Source: Anaerolineae bacterium (GTDB taxonomy: Bacteria; Chloroflexota; Anaerolineae; Aggregatilineales; JAFGMM01). From it: 49,448 nt of DNA. A model generated the notes under the pieces. It was given only the letters and a program-made list of their open reading frames with translations. It was not told the DNA's origin and did no database searches. Below, piece by piece: positions 43,101 through 49,448 of this stretch (position 1 is its first letter; every line of letters begins with the position of its first letter). The position numbers and the translations under genes are program-made. The stretch spans positions 1 to 49,448 of the forward strand of contig JAFGMM010000141.1 of NCBI GenBank assembly GCA_016927535.1, written 5' to 3'.

Positions 43101-43600
43101 ATGCCGGGGCCCAGGATTTGTATAGGGCCGGCCTTGGCGAGCGGCAGGCGCTCGAGCGGCCATTCGGCGGCATCGACGACAAAGTTTGCACAAGCGCCCA
43201 CGAAGCCCAACAGGCTGACCCACAGCAACCGCCGGCCTGTGAAAAAGAGGCTTGCCATTGCCGCCGTCATCACGATATTACCAAAACCCAACACCCAGGC
43301 GAAATCGCTGATCCACAGCCCAAGAATCGGGAAGATGACTGCAACGGTCGCCGCCGCCAGATAACCGGCATAGTCAAAATATCCCCGGCGTATTAACACG
43401 AGCGCGGTCAGTAAGACCAGAGCGCCGAAGGTGGCGGTAAGGCCCTGGGCAAGGATTTGCCAAGCTTGTAAATTTAAGGCTATCAGGGCATAGATCACGG
43501 CCACCACAAAGGCGACGAAGATGATAAGAGTTATGGTCCGTCTTGCATACTTTACTCGATTGGTCTTATTGTTAGCGTGCGCGGCTTGTTCTGACTCCAT
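40127..43600 (-). CDS. Large methyl-accepting chemotaxis protein with Cache, HAMP and two PAS domains
   Basis: The 1157-residue receptor starts at ATG 43600. It has several membrane helices in residues 20-190, another near 195-215, an extracytoplasmic Cache-type domain (about 225-500) with IATSRPLFDGAGAWVGVLAGY, a membrane helix at about 505-525, HAMP (IVRPIHNLGETAAQITTGDL), two PAS domains (about 590-705 and 715-835) and the signalling domain to the C-terminus. The DQSKMLSLNASIEAARAGE tip is conserved. It can thus sense an external ligand and internal redox or small-molecule cues. Its start lies about 250 bases from the upstream cheW gene, across a repeat element. Confidence 0.9.
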   Translation of the reverse strand: MESEQAAHANNKTNRVKYARRTITLIIFVAFVVAVIYALIALNLQAWQILAQGLTATFGALVLLTALVLIRRGYFDYAGYLAAATVAVIFPILGLWISDFAWVLGFGNIVMTAAMASLFFTGRRLLWVSLLGFVGACANFVVDAAEWPLERLPLAKAGPIQILGPGIVTFCTLILVWRGIRLYQNIQRIRVRLLVAFVVMAALPVGILNGITAVANFLNNQQQALNQLESIVTLKTVQIEDWLDRLRSDIANALYQTEVQEWVLPLLKAAPGSDARPALKEKLIAHFEEWKANSGTFDQALILDTTGVIVFSTDPTQEGKNHIDQRYFLHGQSDFYVQPPTVLYGQTRIATSRPLFDGAGAWVGVLAGYTSLEKLGAIMSEQTGLGETGETYLVAKDKRLLTGVRYPDQAVEPGYARTETVKDALEDINAPGEAPAHHIGAEAYEDYRGVSVIGVHRWIPQIEAVLVAERNLDEVNWSSAANIILTETAIFIITLIAAIVVAWFVTQSIVRPIHNLGETAAQITTGDLERTATIMRDDEVGALAHAFNTMTRRLREMIAQTADERNLMRTLINAMPDLVAIKDAHSRILLGNTALAEFMGAPSPDALIGKTAADFLPPDAGAKDIADERAVIESGQAVYNQESYTPDLRGNDRWVSLTKIPLNDGEGNARLVAVTRDITENKQQRQALYESQQLLQLVLDNVPQSIYWKDQNLRYMGCNRQFAADAGLDSPDAVIGKTDSDMPWAAQAARYHTDDAQVMGTQTPKINHEEPRPAPDGQTNWLRTTRVPLYDATGRVIGILGSNEDITEQKRAVEALRQNEEMLKAAVAEYLEFVQRVAQGDLTVRLDPDGKDGERRHSDLRQLSANLNHMVDSLSAMARQLRDVSAEVSAAAAEIQAAATQQIASATEQDAAVTQTTATVEEVRVTVIQTAERARGVADAAQESIKVSRSGQDAIGDSVAGMQRIRERVGDIAQNILMLSEHTQQIGEIIAAVNDIADQSKMLSLNASIEAARAGEEGKGFGVVAMEVRQLAEQSREATARVRGILNEIQGATNTAVMVTEEGTKGADRGMILIEHAGAAIQDLADIIEQSAQAANQIAASTYQQTNGMEQLATAIQAIQQATTQMTVSTRQAERSAKDLLDMAHQMEEVVARYRLS

Positions 43601-43625
43601 GGGTTTTCGCCCCCCTTAATTGTCA

Positions 43626-43792
43626 GGTAGTGGTAAACTTTTAACTGATACCTCACCCCCGCCCCCCTCTCCATTGCATGGAGAGGGAGAGAAGACCGCG
43701 ATCCGACGCTTCTGATCCCCCCTCTCCACACCGTGGTGAGGGGGTGAGGGGGTGAGGTAAACCAAGTCATCAGTCAACATGTCGCCACTACC
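43626..43792. mobile_element. Inverted-repeat element (MITE-like), non-coding
   Basis: GGTAGTGG (43626-43633) and CCACTACC (43785-43792) are the ends; beyond them the similarity continues inward with ACTGAT/ATCAGT and CCTCACCCCC/GGGGGTGAGG. Inside are two C/T-rich palindromes, the first matching 20-46. AATTGTCA and TGACAATT-like bases flank the ends. It lies between the large receptor gene and the upstream cheW. No open frame of interest is inside. Confidence 0.55.
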
Positions 43793-43850
43793 AATTGTCA
43801 TTCCTCGCCATCATATCGTTAATAAAACAGCTTTTTCGACAGAGGTCAAT

Positions 43851-44387
43851 CTATTCTGTCGCGTCGTTGATCTCCAAAGACGGATCGCTCAGGATAGCAT
43901 CGACATTGAGCAGAACAACGCCGTTCGGGAAGGTGCCGCTCAAGTATTCGGGTTTGGCGGCGTCCAAGATATCCGGGATCGGGTCCAGATCGGCAAGCGC
44001 CAAGGCGGCGACTTCGCCCACCGCCTCGACCCGGAAGGCGACGGTCATTTCGTCGTTGGAGGCGCGCACCAGGATGTCCGCTGCGCTCGAACTGCCGGGA
44101 ATGCCCAGGAGTTCGGCCAAGTCGAGCACCGGGATGATGTGCCCGCGCAGGTTGGCGATGCCGGCGACGAACGATGGCACGCACGGCACAGGAATGACGG
44201 GGATCGAGTCTTCCACGTAGGAGATCGAAGTGATCGGGATGGCGTAGGTTTCGTTGCGTAGGGTGACGAGCAGAGTCGTTACAAAGTCGCCGTCGGTTTC
44301 GTCTTCGGCGACGCCGGCCGTGCGCGCCGCGCGTGCGCGCAAGAGCGCCAATTCGGTTTCAGAGAAGTGTCGATAAATACTCATCAT
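43851..44387 (-). CDS. cheW: CheW-type adaptor, first copy
   Basis: The 178-residue product starts at ATG 44387 or 44384 (AGGTGC before it). CheW core: LLVTLRNETYAIPITSISYVED, then VPSFVAGIANLRGHIIPVLDLAELLG and a VAFRVEAVGEVAAL segment. The N-terminal 35 residues (FSETELALLRARAARTAG) are a helical extension absent from textbook CheW and from the second copy at 33499. It follows cheR by 24 bases and precedes the receptors, so it is probably the adaptor of the large receptor. Confidence 0.9.
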   Translation of the reverse strand: MMSIYRHFSETELALLRARAARTAGVAEDETDGDFVTTLLVTLRNETYAIPITSISYVEDSIPVIPVPCVPSFVAGIANLRGHIIPVLDLAELLGIPGSSSAADILVRASNDEMTVAFRVEAVGEVAALALADLDPIPDILDAAKPEYLSGTFPNGVVLLNVDAILSDPSLEINDATE

Positions 44388-44411
44388 GCACCTCGCTTGA
44401 CATTAAGATGG

Positions 44412-45821
44412 TTAGGAAGAAGCGGGTAGCGTGCCCAATCGGAGCGCCAGCAACCCGCGCAGCATCTCGACCGTCAAATCGTCGGCGAACAACACAGGCT
44501 GGTCCGACGGAAGGTTGGCAATCGACTGCGCGGCGAGCCGCCAGTGGCGCGCCGCCGCGCGGCGCTCGCCGCGTGTCACATACAGCTCGCCCAGCCAATA
44601 ATGCCCCAGCGCAAAGTGTGGGCTGTGCGCGACCGCGCGTTGCAGCGCGGTGATGGCGTTTTGAGGCCGCCCGGCGTGCATTTCGATGAGGGCGCGTAAG
44701 TATTGCACTTGCGGCAGCAGCGCCTCGGCCTGGCCGGCCTCGGCCAGACAACGCTGGGCTTCGTCCCAGTCCTCGCGGTCGGCGGCCTGCTTGGCGCGTT
44801 GCAACGCGGCCTCGGCTATCGAAAAATTGAGCTTGGACGCCGGGGGTGGGGCTGGGTGTGCGGTCCGGCGGTCCGGCGGGCGCGCCGCCAGGCGCGCCGG
44901 AACGGAACGGGCGAGAGGCGTTGGCGGCGCCTCCGAGAGTGTGGGCGCCGGGGAAACAAACAGCGAGGCGATATCCAGGGGTTGTTTCTGGTAAAAAACC
45001 GCGTTTTCAAAGTTGCGGACGATGAAGTTCTGGTAGTTGGCGGCTAGCGGCTCGGAGTGCCCGACGATGAGCCAGCCCTCTGGCATCAACGCTTGGTGAA
45101 AGTTGTTCACCACCCGTTGGATGGTCGGGGTGTCGAAATAAATCGTCACATTGCGGCACACGATGATATCGAGGTGCATGGTGCCGGTCGCAATGGAAGG
45201 ATAAGTATCTTCGACCAAGTTGAGCGAGTTGAAAATGACCATGCGCCGGACTGCGTCGCCGATCTGGTAACCTTTTTCGCACGGCGTGAACCAAGCCTCG
45301 CGCACGTCTGGGGGCGTCTCGTTCCGAAACGCCGACCGGCCATAGCAGCCGCGCCGGGCGACCCCGAGCCGGTCCATGTCGATATCGGTGCCCAGAATGC
45401 TGATGTACCAGGTGTCGATATCGGGGATCAGTTCGCGCAGCAGAATCGCCAGCGAATACGGCTCCTCGCCGCTGGCGCAGCCGGCGCTCCACAGCCTCAG
45501 TTGTTTCTGGCCCGACGCGCGCCGCTGGTTGACGAGCGCGGGCAAGACATGGAACCGGAGCGCATTGAAGTGCGCTTGGTTGCGGAAAAAGTAGGTTTCG
45601 CCCACGGCCACGGCATCGACGACCGCTTGCCAGAGCGGAGCGCCGGTTGGTTGTGCGTCTAGTTGAGTGATGAGACTGTGCAGGTTCGGGAGGTTCAGTT
45701 CCTCCAGCAGACGCTCGCCCAGGCGCGCAACATCCACGTGCCGGTTGTTTTCCAGCGCCAAGCCGGTGCGCTGCCGGATCAGGTCGCCGAGCCGGGTGTA
45801 GTCTTGCACCGGATCAGTCAT
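44412..45821 (-). CDS. cheR: Chemoreceptor methyltransferase CheR with C-terminal TPR region
   Basis: I start at ATG 45821 (GGAAAG upstream), giving 469 residues. CheR methylates receptor glutamates. The N-terminal all-helical domain (about 1-75) and the SAM-dependent methyltransferase domain (AVGETYFFRNQAHF, LWSAGCASGEEPYSLAI, DIIVCRNVTIYFD) are complete. A Pro-rich linker leads to a C-terminal part (about 340-469) of TPR-like repeats (ALQRAKQAADREDWDEAQRCL, ALGHYWLGELYVTRGE), as in FrzF and WspC, where TPRs govern access to receptors. It heads the operon under the promoter at 45983-46011. Confidence 0.93.
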   Translation of the reverse strand: MTDPVQDYTRLGDLIRQRTGLALENNRHVDVARLGERLLEELNLPNLHSLITQLDAQPTGAPLWQAVVDAVAVGETYFFRNQAHFNALRFHVLPALVNQRRASGQKQLRLWSAGCASGEEPYSLAILLRELIPDIDTWYISILGTDIDMDRLGVARRGCYGRSAFRNETPPDVREAWFTPCEKGYQIGDAVRRMVIFNSLNLVEDTYPSIATGTMHLDIIVCRNVTIYFDTPTIQRVVNNFHQALMPEGWLIVGHSEPLAANYQNFIVRNFENAVFYQKQPLDIASLFVSPAPTLSEAPPTPLARSVPARLAARPPDRRTAHPAPPPASKLNFSIAEAALQRAKQAADREDWDEAQRCLAEAGQAEALLPQVQYLRALIEMHAGRPQNAITALQRAVAHSPHFALGHYWLGELYVTRGERRAAARHWRLAAQSIANLPSDQPVLFADDLTVEMLRGLLALRLGTLPASS

Positions 45822-45982
45822 CACATCTTTCCACGCTCGAATAAAATCAACAAGGTTTTCCCTGCCGTCTCCGGCGCGAAAAGTGCTGGGTAATAACAAT
45901 ATGCATGACCGGAAAATTTACCTCTACAATCAATCAATAGTCGAAATATTGATTATCTGTTGATGTCTTTACTGTTTATAGC

Positions 45983-46011
45983 AGTTTAGAGTAATCTATA
46001 CGCTTTGTCAA
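45983..46011 (-). promoter_or_regulatory. Promoter of the chemosensory operon
   Basis: On the minus strand TTGACA (46011-46006), 17 bases, TAAACT (45988-45983). It gives a leader of about 155 bases before cheR. In that leader, an 8-base inverted repeat AATCAATA/TATTGATT at about 45931-45953 could be an operator or hairpin. The region 45822-46108 is AT-rich and codes for nothing else. Confidence 0.75.
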
Positions 46012-46108
46012 GCGTGCTATCTGCCGGGTTATCATGTGCTAACAGAGAATAGACTGCTTACAAACTCGCGTTCTGTGAACCCGGCCCGGCCACCGCACGA
46101 AAACGCGC

Positions 46109-46144
46109 CGGAACAACAAAATACCTGCTCACACGAGCAGGTAT
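46109..46144 (-). terminator. Intrinsic terminator after the PhoB-type regulator gene
   Basis: On the minus strand, a perfect 10-base-pair stem (ATACCTGCTC with GAGCAGGTAT, loop GTGT, 46144-46121) followed by TTTGTTGTT. It lies 31 bases after the stop of the regulator gene at 46175 and is the clearest terminator in the window. Confidence 0.85.
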
Positions 46145-46174
46145 CCCGGCGGTGATCGGTCCGGCGCGTACCGG

Positions 46175-46894
46175 TCACTTCTTCCCCTCGAACCGGTAGC
46201 CGACACCTAGCTCGTTGACGACATAAACCGGCTCTTTGGGATCGGGTTCGAGTTTGCGCCGCAGGTGCCACACGTAGACGCGCAGGTAATCGATATCGTC
46301 TATGTACTCCCAGCCCCATACCTGTTCCAGCAAGTCCCGGTAGCTCACGACGCGCGGCGCTGCCGTCACCAACTGGGCCAGCAAATTAAACTCGGTGGGG
46401 GTCAGGCGCACGGCCTCGCCCTGCACCAAGACGCGGTGCTCCTCCAGGTTCACCGTCAGCCAGTCATCACTATAGATAACCTTCTCTTTGACGCGGGTGG
46501 GCTGGGTGGCGGCGCGGCGCAGGTTGGCGCGCACCCGCGCGAGCAATTCGCGCATCTCGAAGGGCTTGGTAATGTAATCATCTGCGCCCAATTCCAGCCC
46601 TTTGACGACATACTCAGTCTCCGAGGAGGCGGTCAGCATGATGATCGGCACGTTGGAGATTTCGCGCACCCGCTGACACATCGTCCACCCATCCATGTTG
46701 GGCATGCCCACGTCCAGCACCAGCAGGTCGGGACGGGTCTCAAACATCGTGCGCAGCCCCTCCTGTCCATCCGCCGCCGTGATGACGCGGTAGCCTTCTT
46801 GGGTCAGGCTGTACGACACGAGCCGCCGCAGCGTTGGATCGTCGTCAACGACCAGCACGGTCGCCGAAGCGGGTTCACCGGTTTTACTACTCAT
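46175..46894 (-). CDS. OmpR/PhoB-family response regulator
   Basis: The 239-residue protein has a receiver domain (about 12-125; acidic pocket VVDDDP, phospho-Asp D61 in LLVLDVGMP, Thr in IIMLTAS, Lys in DDYITKPFE) and a winged-helix DNA-binding domain (about 140-236; RLTPTEFNLLAQLV, DIDYLRVYVWHLRRKLEPDP, VVNELGVGYRF). It is a transcription factor for a sensor kinase encoded elsewhere, possibly one of the orphan kinases at 24243, 26178 or 48090. It follows the ROK gene by 24 bases on the same strand and ends in a strong terminator. Confidence 0.93.
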   Translation of the reverse strand: MSSKTGEPASATVLVVDDDPTLRRLVSYSLTQEGYRVITAADGQEGLRTMFETRPDLLVLDVGMPNMDGWTMCQRVREISNVPIIMLTASSETEYVVKGLELGADDYITKPFEMRELLARVRANLRRAATQPTRVKEKVIYSDDWLTVNLEEHRVLVQGEAVRLTPTEFNLLAQLVTAAPRVVSYRDLLEQVWGWEYIDDIDYLRVYVWHLRRKLEPDPKEPVYVVNELGVGYRFEGKK

Positions 46895-46918
46895 TATCTT
46901 TCCTTCAACCCCGGACGG

Positions 46919-47860
46919 TCAGCCGGTCCCGGTCAAAATCAGCGCGGCGGCCCCGATGAGTCCGACATCTTCGCCGAGCTGCGCCGGCACAATCGGCACG
47001 CCGCGCCAGTAACTCGTATCAATCGTAAACTCGCGGACAGTCTTGCGCATCGGCTCGAACAGAAAATCGCCCGCGTTCGATACACCGCCCCCCACGACGA
47101 AAATCTCCGGGTTGAGCACGTGCATCAGGTTGGCGATGAGGACGCCCACCATCCGCCCGGCGTGCGCGATCAACTCCTGGGCCAGCGCGTCGCCCTGGGC
47201 GGCGGCCTGCCCGACCACCTTGGCCGACAACCGGCTCAGGTCGCCGTCCACCAGGTCGCGGATCATCGAGTCGGCCCCGGCCTTCAGGCGCCGGCCGGCC
47301 TCGCGGGCGATGGCCGGGCCGGCTGCCAACTGTTCGACGCTGCCGTGCATGCCGGTATCCGGTACGAGGATCGTGTGGCCGACCTCGCCTCCCAGCCCGC
47401 GCGCGCCGGTGATCAATTTACCGTGGCTGATGATCCCGCCGCCGATGCCGGTGCTGACCGTGATGTACACGACATGGTGATAACCCACCGCCGCGCCCTG
47501 CTGCGTCTCGGCCAAAACCGCGCAGTTCGCGTCGTTTTGGAGGGCGGCGGGCCGGTCGAAGCGCTCTTGGACATAGCGTTGCAGCGGGACATTGTGCCAG
47601 CCGTACAAGTTGGGCGGCGCGACGACCACGCCGGCCGCCGGGTCGACGGGTCCCGGTGCCGAGACGCCGACGCCGGCGACTTCATCGGCGCCGCCGGGCC
47701 ACACCGTCTCGATCTGCGCCATGATGCGCGCCAGGGTCGGCGCAATCCCTTCCTCCGACCGGGTGTACGTTTCGGTGCGGGCCAGCAAATTGAGTTGTTC
47801 ATCAAAGCGCGCCGCGCGTATCCGCGTGCCTCCCAGGTCTACGCCAATAATGGTTTGCAT
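46919..47860 (-). CDS. ROK-family sugar kinase lacking the zinc motif
   Basis: The 313-residue protein has the ROK fold: ATP-phosphate loop GVDLGGTRIR at the N-terminus, the catalytic Asp D110 in LQNDANCAVLAE, TVSTGIGGGII, and the GEVGH motif. Most members then carry CxCGxxGCxE, whose three cysteines and the His of GEVGH bind structural zinc. Here this loop is shortened to PDTGMHGSVEQL, with no cysteine. Glucokinase is the likeliest activity, and N-acetylglucosamine or another hexose is possible. It starts at ATG 47860, alone with the response regulator gene. Confidence 0.9.
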   Translation of the reverse strand: MQTIIGVDLGGTRIRAARFDEQLNLLARTETYTRSEEGIAPTLARIMAQIETVWPGGADEVAGVGVSAPGPVDPAAGVVVAPPNLYGWHNVPLQRYVQERFDRPAALQNDANCAVLAETQQGAAVGYHHVVYITVSTGIGGGIISHGKLITGARGLGGEVGHTILVPDTGMHGSVEQLAAGPAIAREAGRRLKAGADSMIRDLVDGDLSRLSAKVVGQAAAQGDALAQELIAHAGRMVGVLIANLMHVLNPEIFVVGGGVSNAGDFLFEPMRKTVREFTIDTSYWRGVPIVPAQLGEDVGLIGAAALILTGTG

Positions 47861-48042
47861 GTTTAGTCGTTCACTTTCAGTGTCGCATGATATGCGATGG
47901 TCGATTATTACGGATTTCTAACAATTGTGTACGCCATACGCCGTCCCGTCAAGCAACGAGTGAATTATGCCACAAACTGCCTATCCCTAAAAGCGCCCCC
48001 CGTGCCCAAAACGCAAGGTTAGAGTTTGGTTAGCTGGTCCAG

Positions 48043-48071
48043 TTGTTCAGACTTTGCTTCAATGATATGAT
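48043..48071 (+). promoter_or_regulatory. Probable promoter of the REC-histidine kinase gene
   Basis: TTGTTC (48043-48048), 17 bases, TATGAT (48066-48071). The transcript would start about 12 bases before the ATG at 48090, so the leader is very short. The rest of 47861-48042 shows nothing I can name. Confidence 0.5.
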
Positions 48072-48089
48072 CGGTGCAATCTTACAGAT

Positions 48090-49313
48090 ATGGTGATAAT
48101 GGACGCATATTCGCCAAACAAGGAAACATCGCTGCTAGCCGCGAGCGCTTTGCCGCGCCCACCCGATCAGTTTACGGTCCTGGTCGTTGATGACGACCCG
48201 GATGTCGTCGAAGTGCTGAGCTTCTTTGTGGCGCGTGATGGCTACCAAGTGTTGAAAGCCTACGACGGCGACGAAGCGCTGCGCGCGGTCCAGGCGCATA
48301 GACCCGACCTGGTTTTGCTCGACGTGCGGATGCCCGGCGCCGACGGCTATGCGGTGTGCCGCTGCGTAAAAGCGAATCCCAAAATGGCCTCTATCCCGGT
48401 CGTGCTCGTGACAAACGTGAAGGGCTTGGGCAACGAAGTCGCCGGCCTCGACGCCGGCGCGGATGACTACTTGAACAAACCCGTAAACAATGTCGAACTG
48501 TCGGCGCGCGTCCGCGCGCTGCTGCGAACCAAGGGCCTATACGACGAGTTGGAGGCGCAGAAGGACCACCTGGAGGATGCGGTCCGGGAGCGCACCGCCC
48601 AACTGCAAGAAGCGCTGGAAAAGCTCAAAGGCCTGGACCGGCTCAAGACCGAGATCATCAACAATGTTAGCCACGAACTGCGTACCCCGCTTACCCAGGT
48701 GAAGAACGCGGTGGACCTGATCGAGGGCTGCACCTCGCCGGACGAGATGAGCGCGCTGGTCACGGCGGCCAAGTCTGCCTCGGTGCGGTTGGAGCGGCTG
48801 GTGAAGAACATCACCGAGTTGGGCGCCGGCCTGAACATGAACTTCGAGCCGGTCGCGGTCGCCGATTTGATTTACCAGGCCATCGTCGCCATGCGCGCCT
48901 CGCGTCCGATGAACGGCGTCCAGATCGAAGCGGTGCTTGAAGACGACCTGCCGCCGGTCCGGGCCGACCGGATGGGCCTGGTGCGCGTACTCCAGCACTT
49001 GCTGGATAATGCGATCAAGTTCAGTCCCAGCGGCGGCAAGATCGAAGTCATCGCGCGTCGCCGGGACGCCGGTTCGGTGTGGATCGCGGTCCGTGACCAC
49101 GGCATCGGTATCCCGGAGACCGAGCTTGATAACATCTTCGAGCAGTTCTACCAGGTTGACGGCTCGACGACGCGGGCTTACGGCGGGACCGGCATCGGCT
49201 TGGCAATCGTCAAGCTGATCGTCGAAGGTCACGGCGCCCGGGTCGAGGTGGCGAGCAAACAGGGACAGGGCAGTACGTTTAGCTTCTCGTTGCCGGCGAT
49301 AACCGACTCTTAG
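48090..49313 (+). CDS. Hybrid REC-HisKA-HATPase protein
   Basis: This 407-residue protein starts at ATG 48090 (or ATG 48099). The receiver comes first (about 28-145; LVVDDDP, phospho-Asp D78 in LLDVRMPG, Lys in YLNKP), then a coiled coil (about 150-185, YDELEAQKDHLEDAV), a HisKA domain with phospho-His H195 (NNVSHELRTPL) and an HATPase (LDNAIKFSPSGG, DHGIGIP, GGTGIGLA). A receiver in front of the kinase means its phosphorylation may set kinase activity, the reverse order to usual hybrids. There is no sensor or membrane segment. It stands alone near the right end. Confidence 0.92.
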   Translation: MVIMDAYSPNKETSLLAASALPRPPDQFTVLVVDDDPDVVEVLSFFVARDGYQVLKAYDGDEALRAVQAHRPDLVLLDVRMPGADGYAVCRCVKANPKMASIPVVLVTNVKGLGNEVAGLDAGADDYLNKPVNNVELSARVRALLRTKGLYDELEAQKDHLEDAVRERTAQLQEALEKLKGLDRLKTEIINNVSHELRTPLTQVKNAVDLIEGCTSPDEMSALVTAAKSASVRLERLVKNITELGAGLNMNFEPVAVADLIYQAIVAMRASRPMNGVQIEAVLEDDLPPVRADRMGLVRVLQHLLDNAIKFSPSGGKIEVIARRRDAGSVWIAVRDHGIGIPETELDNIFEQFYQVDGSTTRAYGGTGIGLAIVKLIVEGHGARVEVASKQGQGSTFSFSLPAITDS

Positions 49314-49360
49314 CGCCCGGCATGCCGTCTGAATTTGGGTGCACGAACAACCCGTCGGAA

Positions 49361-49448
49361 TGCTCCCCCTCTCTCCCCAGCCCTCTCCCCCACAAGGGGG
49401 GAAAGGGGGCCGGAGCGCGCTCCGAAAGTCCCCTCTCCCCTTGTGGGA
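49361..49448. repeat. C/T-rich CCCTCTCCCC repeat block at window end
   Basis: Two similar blocks (CCCTCTCCCCCACAAGGGGG near 49381, and CCCCTCTCCCCTTGTGGG at about 49431) form a partly palindromic array that is cut by the window end. It belongs to the same class as 20-46 and 43656-43740. Confidence 0.55.

Noticed and set aside
32652-45821. Flagellar chemotaxis operon
   Set aside because: No flagellar motor, switch or CheZ/CheC/CheD gene is present, and CheA has a fused receiver as in other pathways.

Overview
The window is a GC-rich stretch of a free-living bacterial chromosome. Gene content points to Chloroflexota, probably an Anaerolineae-like lineage. This is inferred from gene style (CpXC protein, zinc-ribbon FHA protein, GAF-type histidine kinases, LysM/YkuD protein, T-box leader) and not from a marker gene. 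I see no rRNA, tRNA, CRISPR array, prophage or transposase. Coding density is high, and several gaps hold palindromic dispersed repeats.

Layout, left to right. Bases 1-757 hold no protein gene. They carry dispersed repeats and, on the minus strand, a complete T-box leader with its own sigma70-type promoter; its specifier reads best as GUC (Val), so the gene it controls, beyond base 1, is probably valS. Bases 758-5467 encode a xanthine dehydrogenase-family molybdenum hydroxylase: a fused FAD/[2Fe-2S] subunit and a Mo-cofactor subunit, separated by a two-TM protein and a 2H phosphoesterase. Then come an FHA protein, an unknown acidic protein with a strong promoter, and thrS, which lacks the TGS domain and follows a long structured leader. 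Bases 9139-12752 are a close-packed run: two tandem single-cysteine glutaredoxin-like genes, a DsbA-like/cyclophilin lipoprotein whose CxxC is degraded, an alpha/beta hydrolase and an exonuclease III. An MFS transporter, a Tat-exported DUF362 protein, an FMN-binding oxidoreductase, a LysM-L,D-transpeptidase and MTA phosphorylase follow.

Bases 18168-22707 contain an apparently intact SEDS (FtsW/RodA) glycosyltransferase, a metallophosphoesterase, a Nudix hydrolase and a PbpA-like class B penicillin-binding protein in which the SxxK, SxN and KTG motifs are all lost. With an L,D-transpeptidase nearby, this is the most striking observation of the window: a SEDS enzyme paired with what looks like a pseudoenzyme PBP.

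Bases 22855-34020 hold a CpXC protein, two divergent sensor histidine kinases around an intergenic inverted repeat, and two tandem secreted Ig-like proteins sharing a C-terminal cysteine module. Bases 32652-45821 are one long minus-strand chemosensory operon: cheR(TPR), cheW, two receptors, cheA-REC, cheB, a single-domain response regulator, a degenerate GHKL (RsbT-like) protein, a second cheW and a HEAT-repeat protein. With no flagellar gene, CheZ, CheC or CheD in view, it resembles Frz/Wsp/Chp-type systems that control something other than swimming. The right end has a PhoB-type regulator, a ROK sugar kinase without the family zinc motif, and a REC-histidine kinase hybrid.
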